A DNA stretch of 64,000 nt from Oegoconia quadripuncta. Lineage: Eukaryota > Arthropoda > Insecta > Lepidoptera > Autostichidae. Shown one piece after another: positions 56,401 to 58,928 of the stretch. The stretch's first letter is position 1. Each line of letters starts with the position of its first letter. The notes beneath the pieces were generated by a model. That model did no database searches. It saw only the letters and a program-made list of their open reading frames with translations, and had not been told where the DNA came from. The stretch covers positions 29,667,242-29,731,241 of the forward strand of contig OX438743.1 of NCBI GenBank assembly GCA_949316235.1, given 5' to 3'. The translations under genes and the position numbers were made by a program.

Positions 56401-57438
56401 ATACAATACAAAAACACTTTATTGCACAACAGAAAAGAAAATACAGTTTCAGAAAAATGGTAAGAATAGAATGTACAATTTGGCGACTCTACCACTAAAA
56501 GTAAAATAAAAGTAAATGTAATTTAAGTCCCATTTTTGTCACGTAATATAGTTTGCCTGCTGCTTAAAATTGCTAAATAGGTAAGAACTAAATTGTATGA
56601 CTTAAACCTGGCATGTCATGTAAATACCCTATTTAATAGTAAATAAATTATTTGTATTGTAAAATTAAAAGTAAACAAGTTACATTAGTAGTCACATTAA
56701 AGTTAAAACATTGGAGTATACATTTATGGTCACAGACTATTTATTATGACTATTTGATATTTAATTCGTTAATTCCTGTTGACTGGTGACTCAATTCTTG
56801 GTGATGAACAACTTTCTACTAGTAACCATAGCCGAATTCGATCAAAAAATTTTCGATTTGCCATACAAAGTAAACTATCGGAAACCACCTTTAGTATGGA
56901 AGTCCAACAATTCTCTGCTGAATTCGGCTATGGTTCCTAGTGGAAAGTTGTTCACGAGCGTCACCAGCCGAAAATTGTTGGACTTCCATACTAAAGGTGG
57001 TTTACTTTATAAGGGTAATCGAATATTTTTTGATTGAATTTCTCTATAGTTACTTGGGTAAAGTTGTTCGTAATCAAAAGTAGCCTCATTGGTTAATGAG
57101 AGTTAAACGAATGCAAATAAAAGACACCACCAAACTATAAATCTTAGAAATAATTAACACGTAAAAATACATGTACCCTAACCGCGAGGTACCGGCGATG
57201 GTGGATATGTATTGTCCGTGGTGTGCGCAGGCTGTCGTCGGGCGCGGAGTTCCTGCTGCAGGCGCACGACGAGGCGGAGATGGCGTGGTGGCTGGAGGCT
57301 CTGCGCGCGCGCACGGCCGCGCCCGCGCCGCGCTCGCACACGCTGCCCGCGCCCGCCAACAGCGAGCCCAAGCGCCGCTCCTTCTTCACGCTCAAGAAGA
57401 AGTCAGTGCAAACCCTCTCCTACCTATTCTCGCCCTAG
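11335..57438 (+). CDS. beta-Spec: Beta-spectrin, complete coding span (36 exons)
   Basis: Beta-spectrin cross-links actin under the plasma membrane. It pairs with alpha-spectrin as antiparallel heterodimers and binds ankyrin and membrane lipids. The spliced protein is about 2,379 residues: an N-terminal region (1-45), two CH domains (about 50-155 and 172-277), about 17 triple-helical spectrin repeats (about 300-2080), a Pro/Ser/Ala-rich linker, and a PH domain (about 2230-2340). Seventeen repeats and this length fit conventional beta, not beta-heavy (karst), which has about 30. Exons: 11335-11470, 20213-20364, 20594-20767, 21932-22220, 23246-23417, 24068-24196, 24445-24657, 25116-25313, 25828-25957, 26744-26893, 30606-30745, 31026-31150, 31974-32104, 32637-32782, 33340-33463, 34150-34400, 35120-35279, 36079-36217, 36711-36892, 37154-37268, 37933-38057, 38500-38690, 39292-40454, 40752-41013, 43224-43428, 44009-44203, 44915-45094, 46192-46436, 46597-46820, 46928-47124, 49418-49571, 52175-52291, 53529-53672, 54569-54662, 55318-55497, 57231-57438. 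All junctions are GT-AG and in phase. Coding exons are clearly more GC-rich than the introns. Confidence 0.93.
12478..12797 (+). mobile_element. Full-length tRNA-headed SINE
   Basis: tRNA-like head with B box GGGTTCGATTCCC at about 12530, then the SINE body (TAGCTACCACCATCTTACCT, ATAGCCAGCCCCCGAAATAA) and an A-rich end at 12788-12796. Confidence 0.75.
13413..14666 (+). CDS. CR1-like LINE ORF1 (417 aa)
   Basis: ORF1 of a near-complete non-LTR retrotransposon in intron 1 of beta-Spec. Residues about 60-190 are Lys-rich and coiled-coil-like. The C-terminal half (from [14 protein letters not shown], with [10 protein letters not shown] and [12 protein letters not shown]) looks like the SGNH-esterase fold found in ORF1 of the CR1 group. 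The usual GDS nucleophile block reads FSDE here, so the catalytic Ser may be displaced or lost. The frame is intact from ATG 13413 to TAA 14664-14666. It probably acts in RNP assembly. Confidence 0.8.
   Translation: MNTETQNGDLKSSQTQSLFEELVTTAPSLISAISSHDHPTVAIDMTSAESMPTTVSKNKFKKYMKVKKCIKKTNILIKRNKLFCKNINLIKQRKALLCELSKCQLNLEKNQIAYDCDTRRLQSEILDLNNSLNHINTQYELSQNQIREHTLAMDNLLELCKYNYDRFESLTNNHQCDCNIMTKTSTDFSSTVCQTNDSLILTQEPCEYDETRHTSFSQSSSKKHNIVMFSDEVGKDMGLRLSQYMGQAIINTCMPGATYSTILNKILSSTFKDNTTLIIFIGRRGNVNKKSLINYFSHLNSLKNVNKVLFFAFPFSQSLTKTENDIRHNLNLTLHTLTCRHENKFHIFDSNKFINSRYFYVTEDNYYLPKYLRRQLASMLCYFILNSVMLVTDPTTASIGQPIVINKTLEIIPNNLN
14657..17617 (+). CDS. CR1-like LINE ORF2: endonuclease and reverse transcriptase
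   Basis: The frame is open from 14657 to the stop at 17617; the first ATG is at 14819, but that start would trim the endonuclease N-terminus, whose HQNIQG motif is encoded just upstream (about 14801-14818). Visible parts: apurinic-type endonuclease (CGDFNIN, SSDHCGQ), reverse transcriptase ([60 protein letters not shown] catalytic motif) and a C-terminal thumb region ending DDNHPWT. No stops or frameshifts, so the element may be recent. It overlaps the end of ORF1 by 10 nt in the -1 frame. Confidence 0.88.
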   Translation, partial: FKLKYKTTEITSGSIKHIVIKNRGTSIATPQNKSGKICYKNKKFINLVHQNIQGMSGKELEVELFMGCTGTDILCITEHWYKQCELMFGFKEYQIASSFSRTKAIRGGSLILIRNNIKFKERLDIVNLSVERTIEIACVELARLTVLSVYRPPSSSYELFEKIMDEILCKISNSNKYIVVCGDFNINILEDSSQSRRLKSLFTCYNLVNLFSVPTRITSTSATSIDNIFSNLQPSDKSILNKLSSDHCGQLAIFNIAVEKTLKRDFTYVPVTDARLDQYKSNVTAKLDYLPFCDDPNILYKSVFETLKTESNNVFVTKTIKINNSLVFSDWATVGIHKSRNKLYDLYEERTYNKSESFSEYVKQYSKTFKRVCATAKAKFINNKIKNSADVVKTTWKIINSETGKVKPCNTDIRLKINDQILITHLEVAEAFEKFFTNIPISTTNSLNSCPTLAESLLRQNVGICNSHFKFHHVCPVDIIKAFRSLDKKKTVDLYGLSVKIISAIIDCVSPHLACIFNECIDDGIFPDLMKHSKVIPLFKAGSRTDPSNFRPISILPTLSKIFEKIILIQLSAYFYSNDFMSHKQFGFTRGRSTTDAGVELLQHIFEAWEDSRDAIGVFCDLSKAFDCVNHDILIRKLRHYGVTGRAIDLLNSYMSGRVQRVSISGNTSSGSTVCMGVPQGSILGPFLFLVYINDLPNLVKDNKHEIVLFADDTSVLFKVNRQKLSYDDVNNAISEIVEWFTANNLLLNEKKTKCVKFVLPNVRAVPTNIMIKNATLDLVDSTVFLGITLDAKMQWGPHIHKLAKRLSSAAYAVKKIRQMSDLNTARLVYFSYFHSLMSYGILLWGNAADINTIFVLQKRAVRAIYQLKPAVSLRDRFKVYNILTFSSQYIFENLMYVKKNIASFRKNSDKHDVNTRNKDKLAGHISRLRKVSNSFKGLCIRFFNKVPVDIQNLPLDKFKDTIKQKLINKAYYKISDYLDDNHPWT
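17880..18700. other. Intron 1 sequence after the LINE
   Basis: AT-rich, no gene or recognised repeat. It precedes the alternative first exon and may include its promoter. Confidence 0.5.
18758..18762 (+). promoter_or_regulatory. Initiator-like TCAGT upstream of the alternative first exon
   Basis: TCAGT is the arthropod Inr core. It lies 51 nt upstream of the ATG at 18809, close to a locally GC-rich stretch (18703-18712). I see no TATA box and no clear DPE. A short motif like this is weak evidence alone. Confidence 0.25.
18809..18908 (+). CDS. beta-Spec: beta-Spec alternative first exon (candidate)
   Basis: An ATG at 18809 opens a 33-codon frame ([12 protein letters not shown]..., ending VVLELR) that stops exactly at a donor AG|GTTAGT after 18908. 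It leaves one G, the same phase as exon 1, so it joins exon 2 in frame and would replace the first 45 residues with 33 unrelated ones. A TCAGT initiator-like motif lies about 50 nt upstream at 18758. Vertebrate beta-spectrins also use alternative N-termini. There is no transcript evidence; the call rests on phase, donor and an uninterrupted frame. Confidence 0.55.
19155..19333 (+). mobile_element. Possible non-autonomous Helitron
   Basis: It begins near TATCCTTATATCTATG and ends ACCGCGAGGCATCCTCTAG, resembling Lep1-like Helitrons with a GC hairpin before a CTAG end. Ends are approximate. Confidence 0.4.
19445..19615 (-). mobile_element. SINE body fragment
   Basis: It shares the sequence around CCTCCCACTGAAGGGGCACA with the 1-180 and 55872-56035 copies. 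Head missing. Confidence 0.5.
19780..19910. other. GC-rich island in intron 1
   Basis: About 130 nt of strongly GC-rich sequence (CGCGGCGCTCTGCGGACGG; CTCCGCGCCGCGGGCGACC) inside AT-rich intron, 300 nt before exon 2. Nature unknown: repeat, enhancer or unrecognised exon. Confidence 0.35.
20213..20364 (+). CDS. beta-Spec: beta-Spec exon 2 (CH1, first part)
   Basis: The acceptor is CTTTCTTTACAG and the donor CTG|GTTAGT. It encodes the start of the first calponin-homology domain ([12 protein letters not shown], then [20 protein letters not shown]), the main actin-contact module. It enters in phase 1 and leaves in phase 0. Confidence 0.95.
20594..20767 (+). CDS. beta-Spec: beta-Spec exon 3 (CH1, second part)
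   Basis: It begins [20 protein letters not shown] and ends [10 protein letters not shown], the conserved end of CH1 of beta-spectrin and alpha-actinin. It is 58 whole codons, phase 0-0. Confidence 0.95.
20953..21482. mobile_element. Palindromic TA-flanked MITE with nested retroelement tail
   Basis: It starts CAGGGTGAATTTGAATTC and ends with the complement (TTCACATTGACCCTG), flanked by TA. The two halves are inverted copies of each other. A 134-bp insert at 21282-21415, flanked by AAAGTT duplications and starting with TTTA repeats, is the 3' end of a minus-strand LINE or SINE. Related pieces: 34417-34630, about 56770-57100, 62688-62768. Confidence 0.75.
21932..22220 (+). CDS. beta-Spec: beta-Spec exon 4 (CH2)
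   Basis: It begins IQDITIEE and carries the CH2 signature ([36 protein letters not shown]). The donor is AAG|GTAAGT. CH2 regulates and stabilises the actin-binding pair. Confidence 0.95.
23246..23417 (+). CDS. beta-Spec: beta-Spec exon 5 (end of CH2 to linker helix)
   Basis: It encodes [20 protein letters not shown], the conserved C-terminal part of CH2, followed by the helix leading to repeat 1. The donor is CAG|GTGAGC; it ends in phase 2. Confidence 0.94.
24068..24196 (+). CDS. beta-Spec: beta-Spec exon 6 (partial first repeat)
   Basis: It reads [18 protein letters not shown], the start of the first spectrin repeat. The donor must be GAA|GTGAGT, because this keeps the lysine codon (AA|G) in frame with exon 7. 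Confidence 0.92.
24445..24657 (+). CDS. beta-Spec: beta-Spec exon 7 (repeat 1)
   Basis: It encodes [20 protein letters not shown] and [20 protein letters not shown], the heptad pattern and Trp of repeat 1. Acceptor TTTCACAG, donor CAG|GTTAGT. Confidence 0.94.
25116..25313 (+). CDS. beta-Spec: beta-Spec exon 8 (repeat region)
   Basis: It encodes [19 protein letters not shown] and later [17 protein letters not shown], a standard repeat with the KHEA/IE motif. Donor GAG|GTAAGG, phase 2. Confidence 0.94.
25653..25739. repeat. Hairpin, 38-nt arms
   Basis: Arms 25653-25690 and 25702-25739 match at 34 of 38 positions around an 11-nt loop. In beta-Spec intron 8. The size and shape fit a pre-miRNA-like fold; function unknown. 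Confidence 0.7.
25828..25957 (+). CDS. beta-Spec: beta-Spec exon 9 (repeat region)
   Basis: It encodes [20 protein letters not shown], with the conserved RxxxxVxRLW of a repeat helix A. Donor CAG|GTACAG, phase 0. Confidence 0.93.
26443..26697 (-). mobile_element. tRNA-headed SINE in beta-Spec intron 9
   Basis: Minus-strand tRNA-like head at about 26628-26694 (GGTTTGATTCCCAGTA, GGCTCAGTGTAA) joined to the common SINE body. It ends 46 nt before exon 10's acceptor. Confidence 0.7.
26744..26893 (+). CDS. beta-Spec: beta-Spec exon 10 (repeat region)
   Basis: Fifty whole codons ([20 protein letters not shown] ... [12 protein letters not shown]). Acceptor TTCTCGAACAG; a tRNA-headed SINE ends about 46 nt upstream of it. 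Confidence 0.94.
27968..28750 (-). pseudogene. LINE reverse transcriptase, catalytic and thumb part
   Basis: Continuation of the RT above: [12 protein letters not shown], the CYADDS active site, the [18 protein letters not shown] motif and a C-terminal thumb ([20 protein letters not shown]). The only ATG is internal. Confidence 0.8.
28772..29422 (-). pseudogene. LINE reverse transcriptase, fingers/palm part (broken)
   Basis: It reads [30 protein letters not shown] and [12 protein letters not shown], then ends at a stop after LPDNFC. The same frame resumes right after two stop codons as [17 protein letters not shown], so this is a nonsense-inactivated RT. Confidence 0.8.
30123..30175 (-). mobile_element. 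Retroelement tail fragment
   Basis: AATACACTTTATTGCACAAC recurs at 46829 and 56402, and inverted at 3853-3890; a LINE 3' end with AATACAATACAAA-type tail. It abuts the hAT target duplication. Confidence 0.45.
30606..30745 (+). CDS. beta-Spec: beta-Spec exon 11 (repeat region)
   Basis: It encodes [20 protein letters not shown] then [22 protein letters not shown]-rich within an AT-rich context. The intron before it (26894-30605) carries a hAT MITE with a LINE inside. Confidence 0.93.
31026..31150 (+). CDS. beta-Spec: beta-Spec exon 12 (repeat region)
   Basis: It encodes [20 protein letters not shown], with the LWQFYWD helix motif. Donor CCG|GTAAGT, phase 1. Confidence 0.94.
31681..31782. repeat. 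Near-perfect hairpin, 44-nt arms
   Basis: Arms 31681-31724 and 31739-31782 match at 41 of 44 positions around a 14-nt loop. In beta-Spec intron 12. It could be a microRNA-like precursor or a very short MITE; no flanking duplication seen. Confidence 0.8.
31974..32104 (+). CDS. beta-Spec: beta-Spec exon 13 (repeat region)
   Basis: It encodes [20 protein letters not shown]. The acceptor TTGTCTGTCAG before TGTACCTG is the one that restores Val from G|TG. Donor CAG|GTATGT. Confidence 0.92.
32637..32782 (+). CDS. beta-Spec: beta-Spec exon 14 (repeat region)
   Basis: It encodes [20 protein letters not shown] and ends [12 protein letters not shown]. Acceptor ACCTTCGCAG, donor CAG|GTGAGG. Confidence 0.95.
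33340..33463 (+). CDS. beta-Spec: beta-Spec exon 15 (repeat region)
   Basis: It encodes [20 protein letters not shown] and [19 protein letters not shown]. Ends phase 0 at CAG|GTAATT. Confidence 0.95.
34150..34400 (+). CDS. beta-Spec: beta-Spec exon 16 (repeat region)
   Basis: It encodes [20 protein letters not shown] and ends [11 protein letters not shown]. Donor TAG|GTGAGT; a MITE starts only 17 nt into the intron. Confidence 0.95.
34417..34630. mobile_element. Half copy of the palindromic MITE
   Basis: The same CAGGGTGAATTTGAATT end and internal sequence as 20953-21175, missing the second half, which is replaced by a SINE body. It starts 17 nt after the exon 16 donor. Confidence 0.7.
34631..34802 (+). 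mobile_element. SINE 3' part
   Basis: It continues directly from the half MITE, has the ATAGCCACTCCCCCAAAT block and ends in an A run at 34793-34804. Confidence 0.6.
34845..35050 (-). mobile_element. RTE-like LINE 3' end
   Basis: Minus strand reads [19 protein letters not shown] then [11 protein letters not shown], the C-terminal region typical of RTE ORF2 in Lepidoptera. It ends 69 nt before exon 17. Confidence 0.6.
35120..35279 (+). CDS. beta-Spec: beta-Spec exon 17 (repeat region)
   Basis: It encodes [20 protein letters not shown] and the Trp-containing [12 protein letters not shown]. Phase 2 in, phase 0 out. Confidence 0.95.
36079..36217 (+). CDS. beta-Spec: beta-Spec exon 18 (repeat region)
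   Basis: It encodes [20 protein letters not shown] and [19 protein letters not shown]. Phase 1 out. Confidence 0.95.
36711..36892 (+). CDS. beta-Spec: beta-Spec exon 19 (repeat region)
   Basis: It encodes [20 protein letters not shown] and ends [10 protein letters not shown]. Donor ATG|GTTAGT, phase 0. Confidence 0.95.
37154..37268 (+). CDS. beta-Spec: beta-Spec exon 20 (repeat region)
   Basis: It encodes [20 protein letters not shown] and [15 protein letters not shown]. Acceptor TTTCTTTAACAG. Confidence 0.95.
37440..37575 (-). mobile_element. 5S-like SINE module
   Basis: On the minus strand it reads GAAGCAATGTCTGACGCGGT and CACTACTTGGATGGGTGACC, close to the internal-promoter region of 5S rRNA. 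It abuts the RTE tail that follows. Confidence 0.5.
37565..37830 (+). mobile_element. RTE-like LINE 3' end
   Basis: It reads [20 protein letters not shown] and [12 protein letters not shown], the RTE C-terminal pattern, followed by TTTGGGGGAGGTCTTTGTC. In beta-Spec intron 20. Confidence 0.7.
37933..38057 (+). CDS. beta-Spec: beta-Spec exon 21 (repeat region)
   Basis: It encodes [20 protein letters not shown] and ends YGEKITA. Donor GCT|GTAAGT, phase 0. Confidence 0.95.
38500..38690 (+). CDS. beta-Spec: beta-Spec exon 22 (repeat region)
   Basis: It encodes [20 protein letters not shown] then [18 protein letters not shown], a clear repeat helix with two Trp. Donor CAG|GTCAGT. Confidence 0.95.
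39292..40454 (+). CDS. beta-Spec: beta-Spec exon 23 (1,163 nt, about 3.6 repeats)
   Basis: One unbroken exon of 387 codons covering about three and a half spectrin repeats, recognisable from [37 protein letters not shown] and [18 protein letters not shown]. All other repeat exons are 115-262 nt, so this looks like the product of intron loss. Phase 2 in, phase 1 out. Confidence 0.96.
40752..41013 (+). CDS. beta-Spec: beta-Spec exon 24 (repeat region)
   Basis: It encodes [20 protein letters not shown] and [19 protein letters not shown]. The donor GAG|GTTGTT is weak for this gene, and a complete DNA transposon begins 51 nt downstream. Confidence 0.94.
41065..43021 (+). mobile_element. Intact mariner-superfamily transposon with about 250-bp TIRs
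   Basis: A 1,957-bp element with terminal inverted repeats 41065-41313 and 42772-43021 (CAGTGTGGAAATT at each outer end), flanked by TA dinucleotides as for Tc1/mariner insertion. One intact transposase gene lies between them. It occupies most of beta-Spec intron 24, 51 bp after the exon 24 donor. The two TIRs are still nearly identical, which suggests a young copy. Confidence 0.92.
41637..42698 (+). CDS. Mariner-superfamily (rosa/DD41D-like) transposase, 353 aa
   Basis: It cuts and joins DNA at the element ends. Residues 1-60 ([30 protein letters not shown]) look like the DUF4817-type helix-turn-helix, followed by a second HTH ([20 protein letters not shown]). The catalytic triad is visible as [18 protein letters not shown] and [11 protein letters not shown] count 40 residues between the second and third Asp, so it fits neither DD34D mariner nor DD34E Tc1 and is near the DD41D (rosa) group. 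The frame is complete and all three acidic residues are kept, so it could be active. Confidence 0.92.
   Translation: MAYQEQFDLLEAYFVCNKSYDLALQWYREKYPDRELPSRKVLSRIVNNLLTVGSFKKKTGRPQQQNLDYSDVELNILTYFECYPKASSREAVQEIGINHTSILKVLKKYKYKCYRDGRLVQKLHPGDSDRRLQFCENIRTEIARNPNFLDCIVWSDETNFSNNGMYNRHNNHYWSRQNPFRVRETNNQVRFSFNVWCGIKSNKVVLVHIYEGHLNAAKYIEILELLQNQLNLLPEEERNNIIFQQDGAPAHNSRIARAYLNENFSAWIGTNGTIRWPARSPDLTPMDFFLWGHVKNVVYETCYETVQELRIAVENVIRGIHHNTLLKATRNEFQRRLMLCSRNDGAHFEQFIS
43224..43428 (+). CDS. beta-Spec: beta-Spec exon 25 (repeat region, ankyrin-binding zone)
   Basis: It encodes [20 protein letters not shown] and [19 protein letters not shown], which precede the ankyrin-binding repeats (14-15 in characterised beta-spectrins). 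Donor ACT|GTGAGT, phase 0. Confidence 0.94.
44009..44203 (+). CDS. beta-Spec: beta-Spec exon 26 (repeat region, ankyrin-binding zone)
   Basis: Sixty-five whole codons: [20 protein letters not shown] ... [18 protein letters not shown]. This stretch is highly conserved across beta-spectrins and lies in or next to the ankyrin-binding repeats. Confidence 0.95.
44510..44675 (+). mobile_element. RTE-like LINE 3' end
   Basis: Same family as 37565: [12 protein letters not shown] then [19 protein letters not shown], ending with CCAGCAGTGGACGTCTTTC. In beta-Spec intron 26. Confidence 0.7.
44915..45094 (+). CDS. beta-Spec: beta-Spec exon 27 (repeat region, ankyrin-binding zone)
   Basis: Sixty whole codons: [20 protein letters not shown] ... 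[17 protein letters not shown]. Phase 0-0. Confidence 0.95.
45095..46191. other. beta-Spec intron 27
   Basis: 1.1 kb of AT-rich intron. No repeat or exon that I can support. Confidence 0.5.
46192..46436 (+). CDS. beta-Spec: beta-Spec exon 28 (repeat region)
   Basis: It encodes [20 protein letters not shown] and ends [17 protein letters not shown]. Very GC-rich in the first half. Confidence 0.95.
46597..46820 (+). CDS. beta-Spec: beta-Spec exon 29 (repeat region)
   Basis: It encodes [20 protein letters not shown] and ends [12 protein letters not shown]. The donor TCA|GTGAGT leaves A, which makes Ile with exon 30. The following intron is only 107 nt and starts with a retroelement-tail fragment. 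Confidence 0.95.
46829..46872 (-). mobile_element. Retroelement tail in a 107-nt intron
   Basis: ACAAATACACTTTATTGCAC begins about 10 nt after the exon 29 donor, so nearly half of this short intron is repeat. Confidence 0.45.
46928..47124 (+). CDS. beta-Spec: beta-Spec exon 30 (last repeat, tetramer end)
   Basis: It encodes [20 protein letters not shown] and [20 protein letters not shown], the partial repeat 17 that pairs with alpha-spectrin to form tetramers. It ends ALQRLTT in phase 0 at ACG|GTAACT. Two in-phase acceptors lie downstream, at 48369 and 49418. Confidence 0.95.
47312..47640 (+). pseudogene. Decayed LINE C-terminus
   Basis: Broken frames still show PRKRW-like, a DDMSKKGV-like patch ([11 protein letters not shown]) and KKKACADFT, as in RTE/LINE C-termini ending in KTRRADPT-like motifs. 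Many stops. Confidence 0.45.
48369..49109 (+). CDS. beta-Spec: Candidate beta-Spec giant alternative exon (247 codons)
   Basis: A 741-nt open frame is delimited by an acceptor (TTTTTAATTCACCCCTAG) and a donor AGT|GTAAGT with perfect +1 to +6 consensus. It is exactly 247 codons with phase 0 at both sides, matching the phase-0 junction between exons 30 and 31. The acceptor's TAG is an in-frame stop, so the frame opens precisely at the splice site. There is no ATG near its start, as expected for an internal exon. The product starts [10 protein letters not shown], has three clustered Ser-Pro sites ([11 protein letters not shown]), a basic Ser-rich patch ([28 protein letters not shown]) and ends WYFNYLDS. 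Codon use is more AT-rich than in the other exons. I recognise no domain. Known: beta-spectrins have short isoform differences here. Inferred: a large insert between repeat 17 and the linker. Confidence 0.6.
49418..49571 (+). CDS. beta-Spec: beta-Spec exon 31 (charged/Ala-rich linker)
   Basis: It encodes [20 protein letters not shown], then an Ala/Glu run and EQSQQ. It follows the last repeat as in other beta-spectrins (FELKEM-like). Donor AAG|GTACGC, phase 1. Confidence 0.92.
49572..52174. other. beta-Spec intron between exons 31 and 32
   Basis: 2.6 kb, AT-rich, with one inverted repeat (50515-50643). Open frames here are hydrophobic by AT-richness and lack splice logic. Confidence 0.5.
50515..50643. 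repeat. Inverted repeat, 22-nt arms, 85-nt spacer
   Basis: CTTGGTTGACGAACTAATTTGG at 50515-50536 and its complement (one mismatch) at 50622-50643. In the intron between exons 31 and 32. Confidence 0.65.
52175..52291 (+). CDS. beta-Spec: beta-Spec exon 32 (Pro/Ala-rich linker)
   Basis: A GC-rich island in a long AT-rich intron. It encodes [18 protein letters not shown] and [11 protein letters not shown]. Acceptor CGCATGCAG is pyrimidine-poor; donor A|GTGAGT is strong. Phase 1 in and out, so it could be skipped without a frameshift. Confidence 0.75.
52292..53528. other. beta-Spec intron between exons 32 and 33
   Basis: AT-rich; ends in a long pyrimidine-rich zone (about 53270-53520) before the exon 33 acceptor. 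Nothing else seen. Confidence 0.5.
53529..53672 (+). CDS. beta-Spec: beta-Spec exon 33 (Ser/Arg basic linker)
   Basis: It encodes [20 protein letters not shown], then [20 protein letters not shown] and SDDE. Phase 1 in and out. Two donors keep phase: after 53648 (CCG|GTACAC) and after 53672 (AAG|GTACTC). I chose the longer one. Confidence 0.78.
53673..54568. other. beta-Spec intron between exons 33 and 34
   Basis: 0.9 kb of AT-rich sequence with no supported feature. Confidence 0.5.
54569..54662 (+). CDS. beta-Spec: beta-Spec exon 34 (PH domain start)
   Basis: It encodes [20 protein letters not shown] and ends [20 protein letters not shown] is the conserved first strand of the beta-spectrin PH domain, which binds phosphoinositides. 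Phase 1 in, phase 2 out. Confidence 0.94.
54930..55065 (+). mobile_element. 5S rRNA-derived SINE (SINE3-like)
   Basis: CGAAGTTAAGCAATGTCTGA then CAGTACTTGGATGGTTGACC resemble the 5S A-box, intermediate element and C-box region. A LINE-like stretch follows (TGCCTCGGAGAGCACGTTAA). Not a functional 5S gene: both ends of 5S are missing. Confidence 0.55.
55318..55497 (+). CDS. beta-Spec: beta-Spec exon 35 (PH domain core)
   Basis: It encodes [20 protein letters not shown] and ends [12 protein letters not shown], the basic loops and strands of the PH core. Donor CAG|GTATTA. Confidence 0.95.
55872..56035 (-). mobile_element. SINE body fragment
   Basis: Copy of the 1-180 and 19445-19615 repeat (CATCCCCACTGTTGGGGCAC). 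Confidence 0.5.
56036..56290 (-). mobile_element. tRNA-headed SINE
   Basis: Minus-strand B box (GGTTCGAATCCCGCGAGGGG) at about 56203-56222; the AATAAATAAATA tail at 56040 identifies its 3' end. Same family as 60646-61060. Confidence 0.7.
56402..56450 (-). mobile_element. Retroelement tail fragment
   Basis: AATACAATACAAAAACACTT is shared with 30123 and 46829. Confidence 0.45.
56770..57100. mobile_element. Decayed copy of the palindromic MITE
   Basis: Two inverted halves sharing the CCACCTTTAGTATGGAAGTC core; both tips have decayed. Located in the last intron before exon 36. Confidence 0.65.
57231..57438 (+). CDS. beta-Spec: beta-Spec exon 36 (PH end, C-terminus)
   Basis: It encodes [20 protein letters not shown], the PH C-terminal helix, then a Pro/Ala-rich tail and [10 protein letters not shown]. 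Read through, it ends [11 protein letters not shown] with the stop at 57436-57438. A GTCAGT donor after 57401 would instead join exon 37 and end at Asn-stop. Confidence 0.88.
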
Positions 57439-57589
57439 CGGCGTCGCGCGTGCCGCACGTGTGTATTATACGAGTATACGGGTCGGGTCGGGTCGGGTTG
57501 TGCGTTTCTTTGGGAGTTTCCGTTTTAATTAATTTCTCGTTCAGATTGGCATCGTTTGTTTCGCTTGTCCTGTTTCACATCATCATTGT

Positions 57590-57900
57590 TAGTCCGCTGT
57601 GGTCCGCCGCTGAATATGGGCCTAAGTTTGTCTAGTTGCGGTCTACTGCACCCGCTTTGTCCGGCGATTGTCGAAGCCTTTGGTTCTTTGGCGGATGAAT
57701 TCGTTTAGCATCCTGTCTCTCATTTAGAGAGCGATGTCGAGCGATTTTATGCTTTTGGAGTAATCGTGTCGTTAACGTCCATGTCTCGGCCACGTACGCG
57801 TACACGAGTAGGACGCGCTGGTTGAAGATTTTCGTCTTCAAATTTTATGGAATTGGCGAAGATATGCCATACACCTTCGCAACTGCTGCTCAGTCCAGTT
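57590..57900 (-). pseudogene. LINE reverse-transcriptase C-terminal relic
   Basis: Minus strand reads KTKIFNQRVLLVYAYVAETW then TLTTRLLQKHKIARHRSLNE, the thumb/C-terminal pattern of RTE-like LINEs, with decay. It lies between exon 36 and the last exon. Confidence 0.6.
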
Positions 57901-58928
57901 GAATTCTCCTACTGTTTTGGAAGTTGTTTCTACCCAATTGCGTGTTATTTTTTGGTATTTGCGACTTCTCGTTAACCATTTAGAAAAACATTCAATGTCT
58001 ATCAATTAGAAAATCGAATTGTGTGAATTTTTTTCTTTGTGAAAATTATCATACTCATTACTGTTCTGTTCTTTCGGAATCTGTGAATTATTATTATTAT
58101 ATATTATTATGCTTTTCTTGTGGCCGCAACAATTCTTTAGCCACATCTCAACTTTCTACCCTCTATATTGTAACTAAAAGCCAGTTACAAGCCGTCCAAT
58201 ATGTCATTATTATTGTGTTCGATCTCAACCGACGTTTCTTACTATACTCGTGTACAAGTCAGTGCATGCCTTCTCCTACAATTTTCGCCGCAGACTGCCA
58301 GGTATCAGTGATAGCTTATACAGGATTTATTTACACTTGTTTAAGATCACCGTGGATTTATTTTGCGTTTCCCTTTTTTTAAAGGACACAGTGCTCTAAC
58401 TAAATCCTAGATAGACGCGGATAACTTCTATAGTTTTTCGCCTGTAGTTTTTAACTCTTAATTCTTCGCGCCCAAGTAATAGTCAGTACAGTGTTTTCTT
58501 GTTTAACATTTGAGTAATTTCCATTACTCTCGTCTTTTCTTTTTGCTTAGTTAGACGAGTAAACTTGCATTCTCACAACATTCGCATGAATTAACTTCAT
58601 CTTTAATAACACCGCAATAATGTTTTTTTGACAGAATCATCTATTTTTGGTTAATTTTCACATTTCCTTTAAAAACATTTCAGAGCAATCTGGAATTTTA
58701 TGCTTCACTAACTTTCACGTTATATCACGCAAACCACATCCATTGCAAAGTCGACCTATTGGAAACTTCAGTCTATACATTAAATTAAACCATGCCCCAT
58801 TTCGTCTCTACTCGTATTCACTTGTGATTTGTGCAATGTAACCTTATTTATTGTGACTAACAAATTATTTTGTAAATTAATTTTAATATATTTAGGAAAC
58901 CGAACACTGATTATTTTTTATATTGCAG

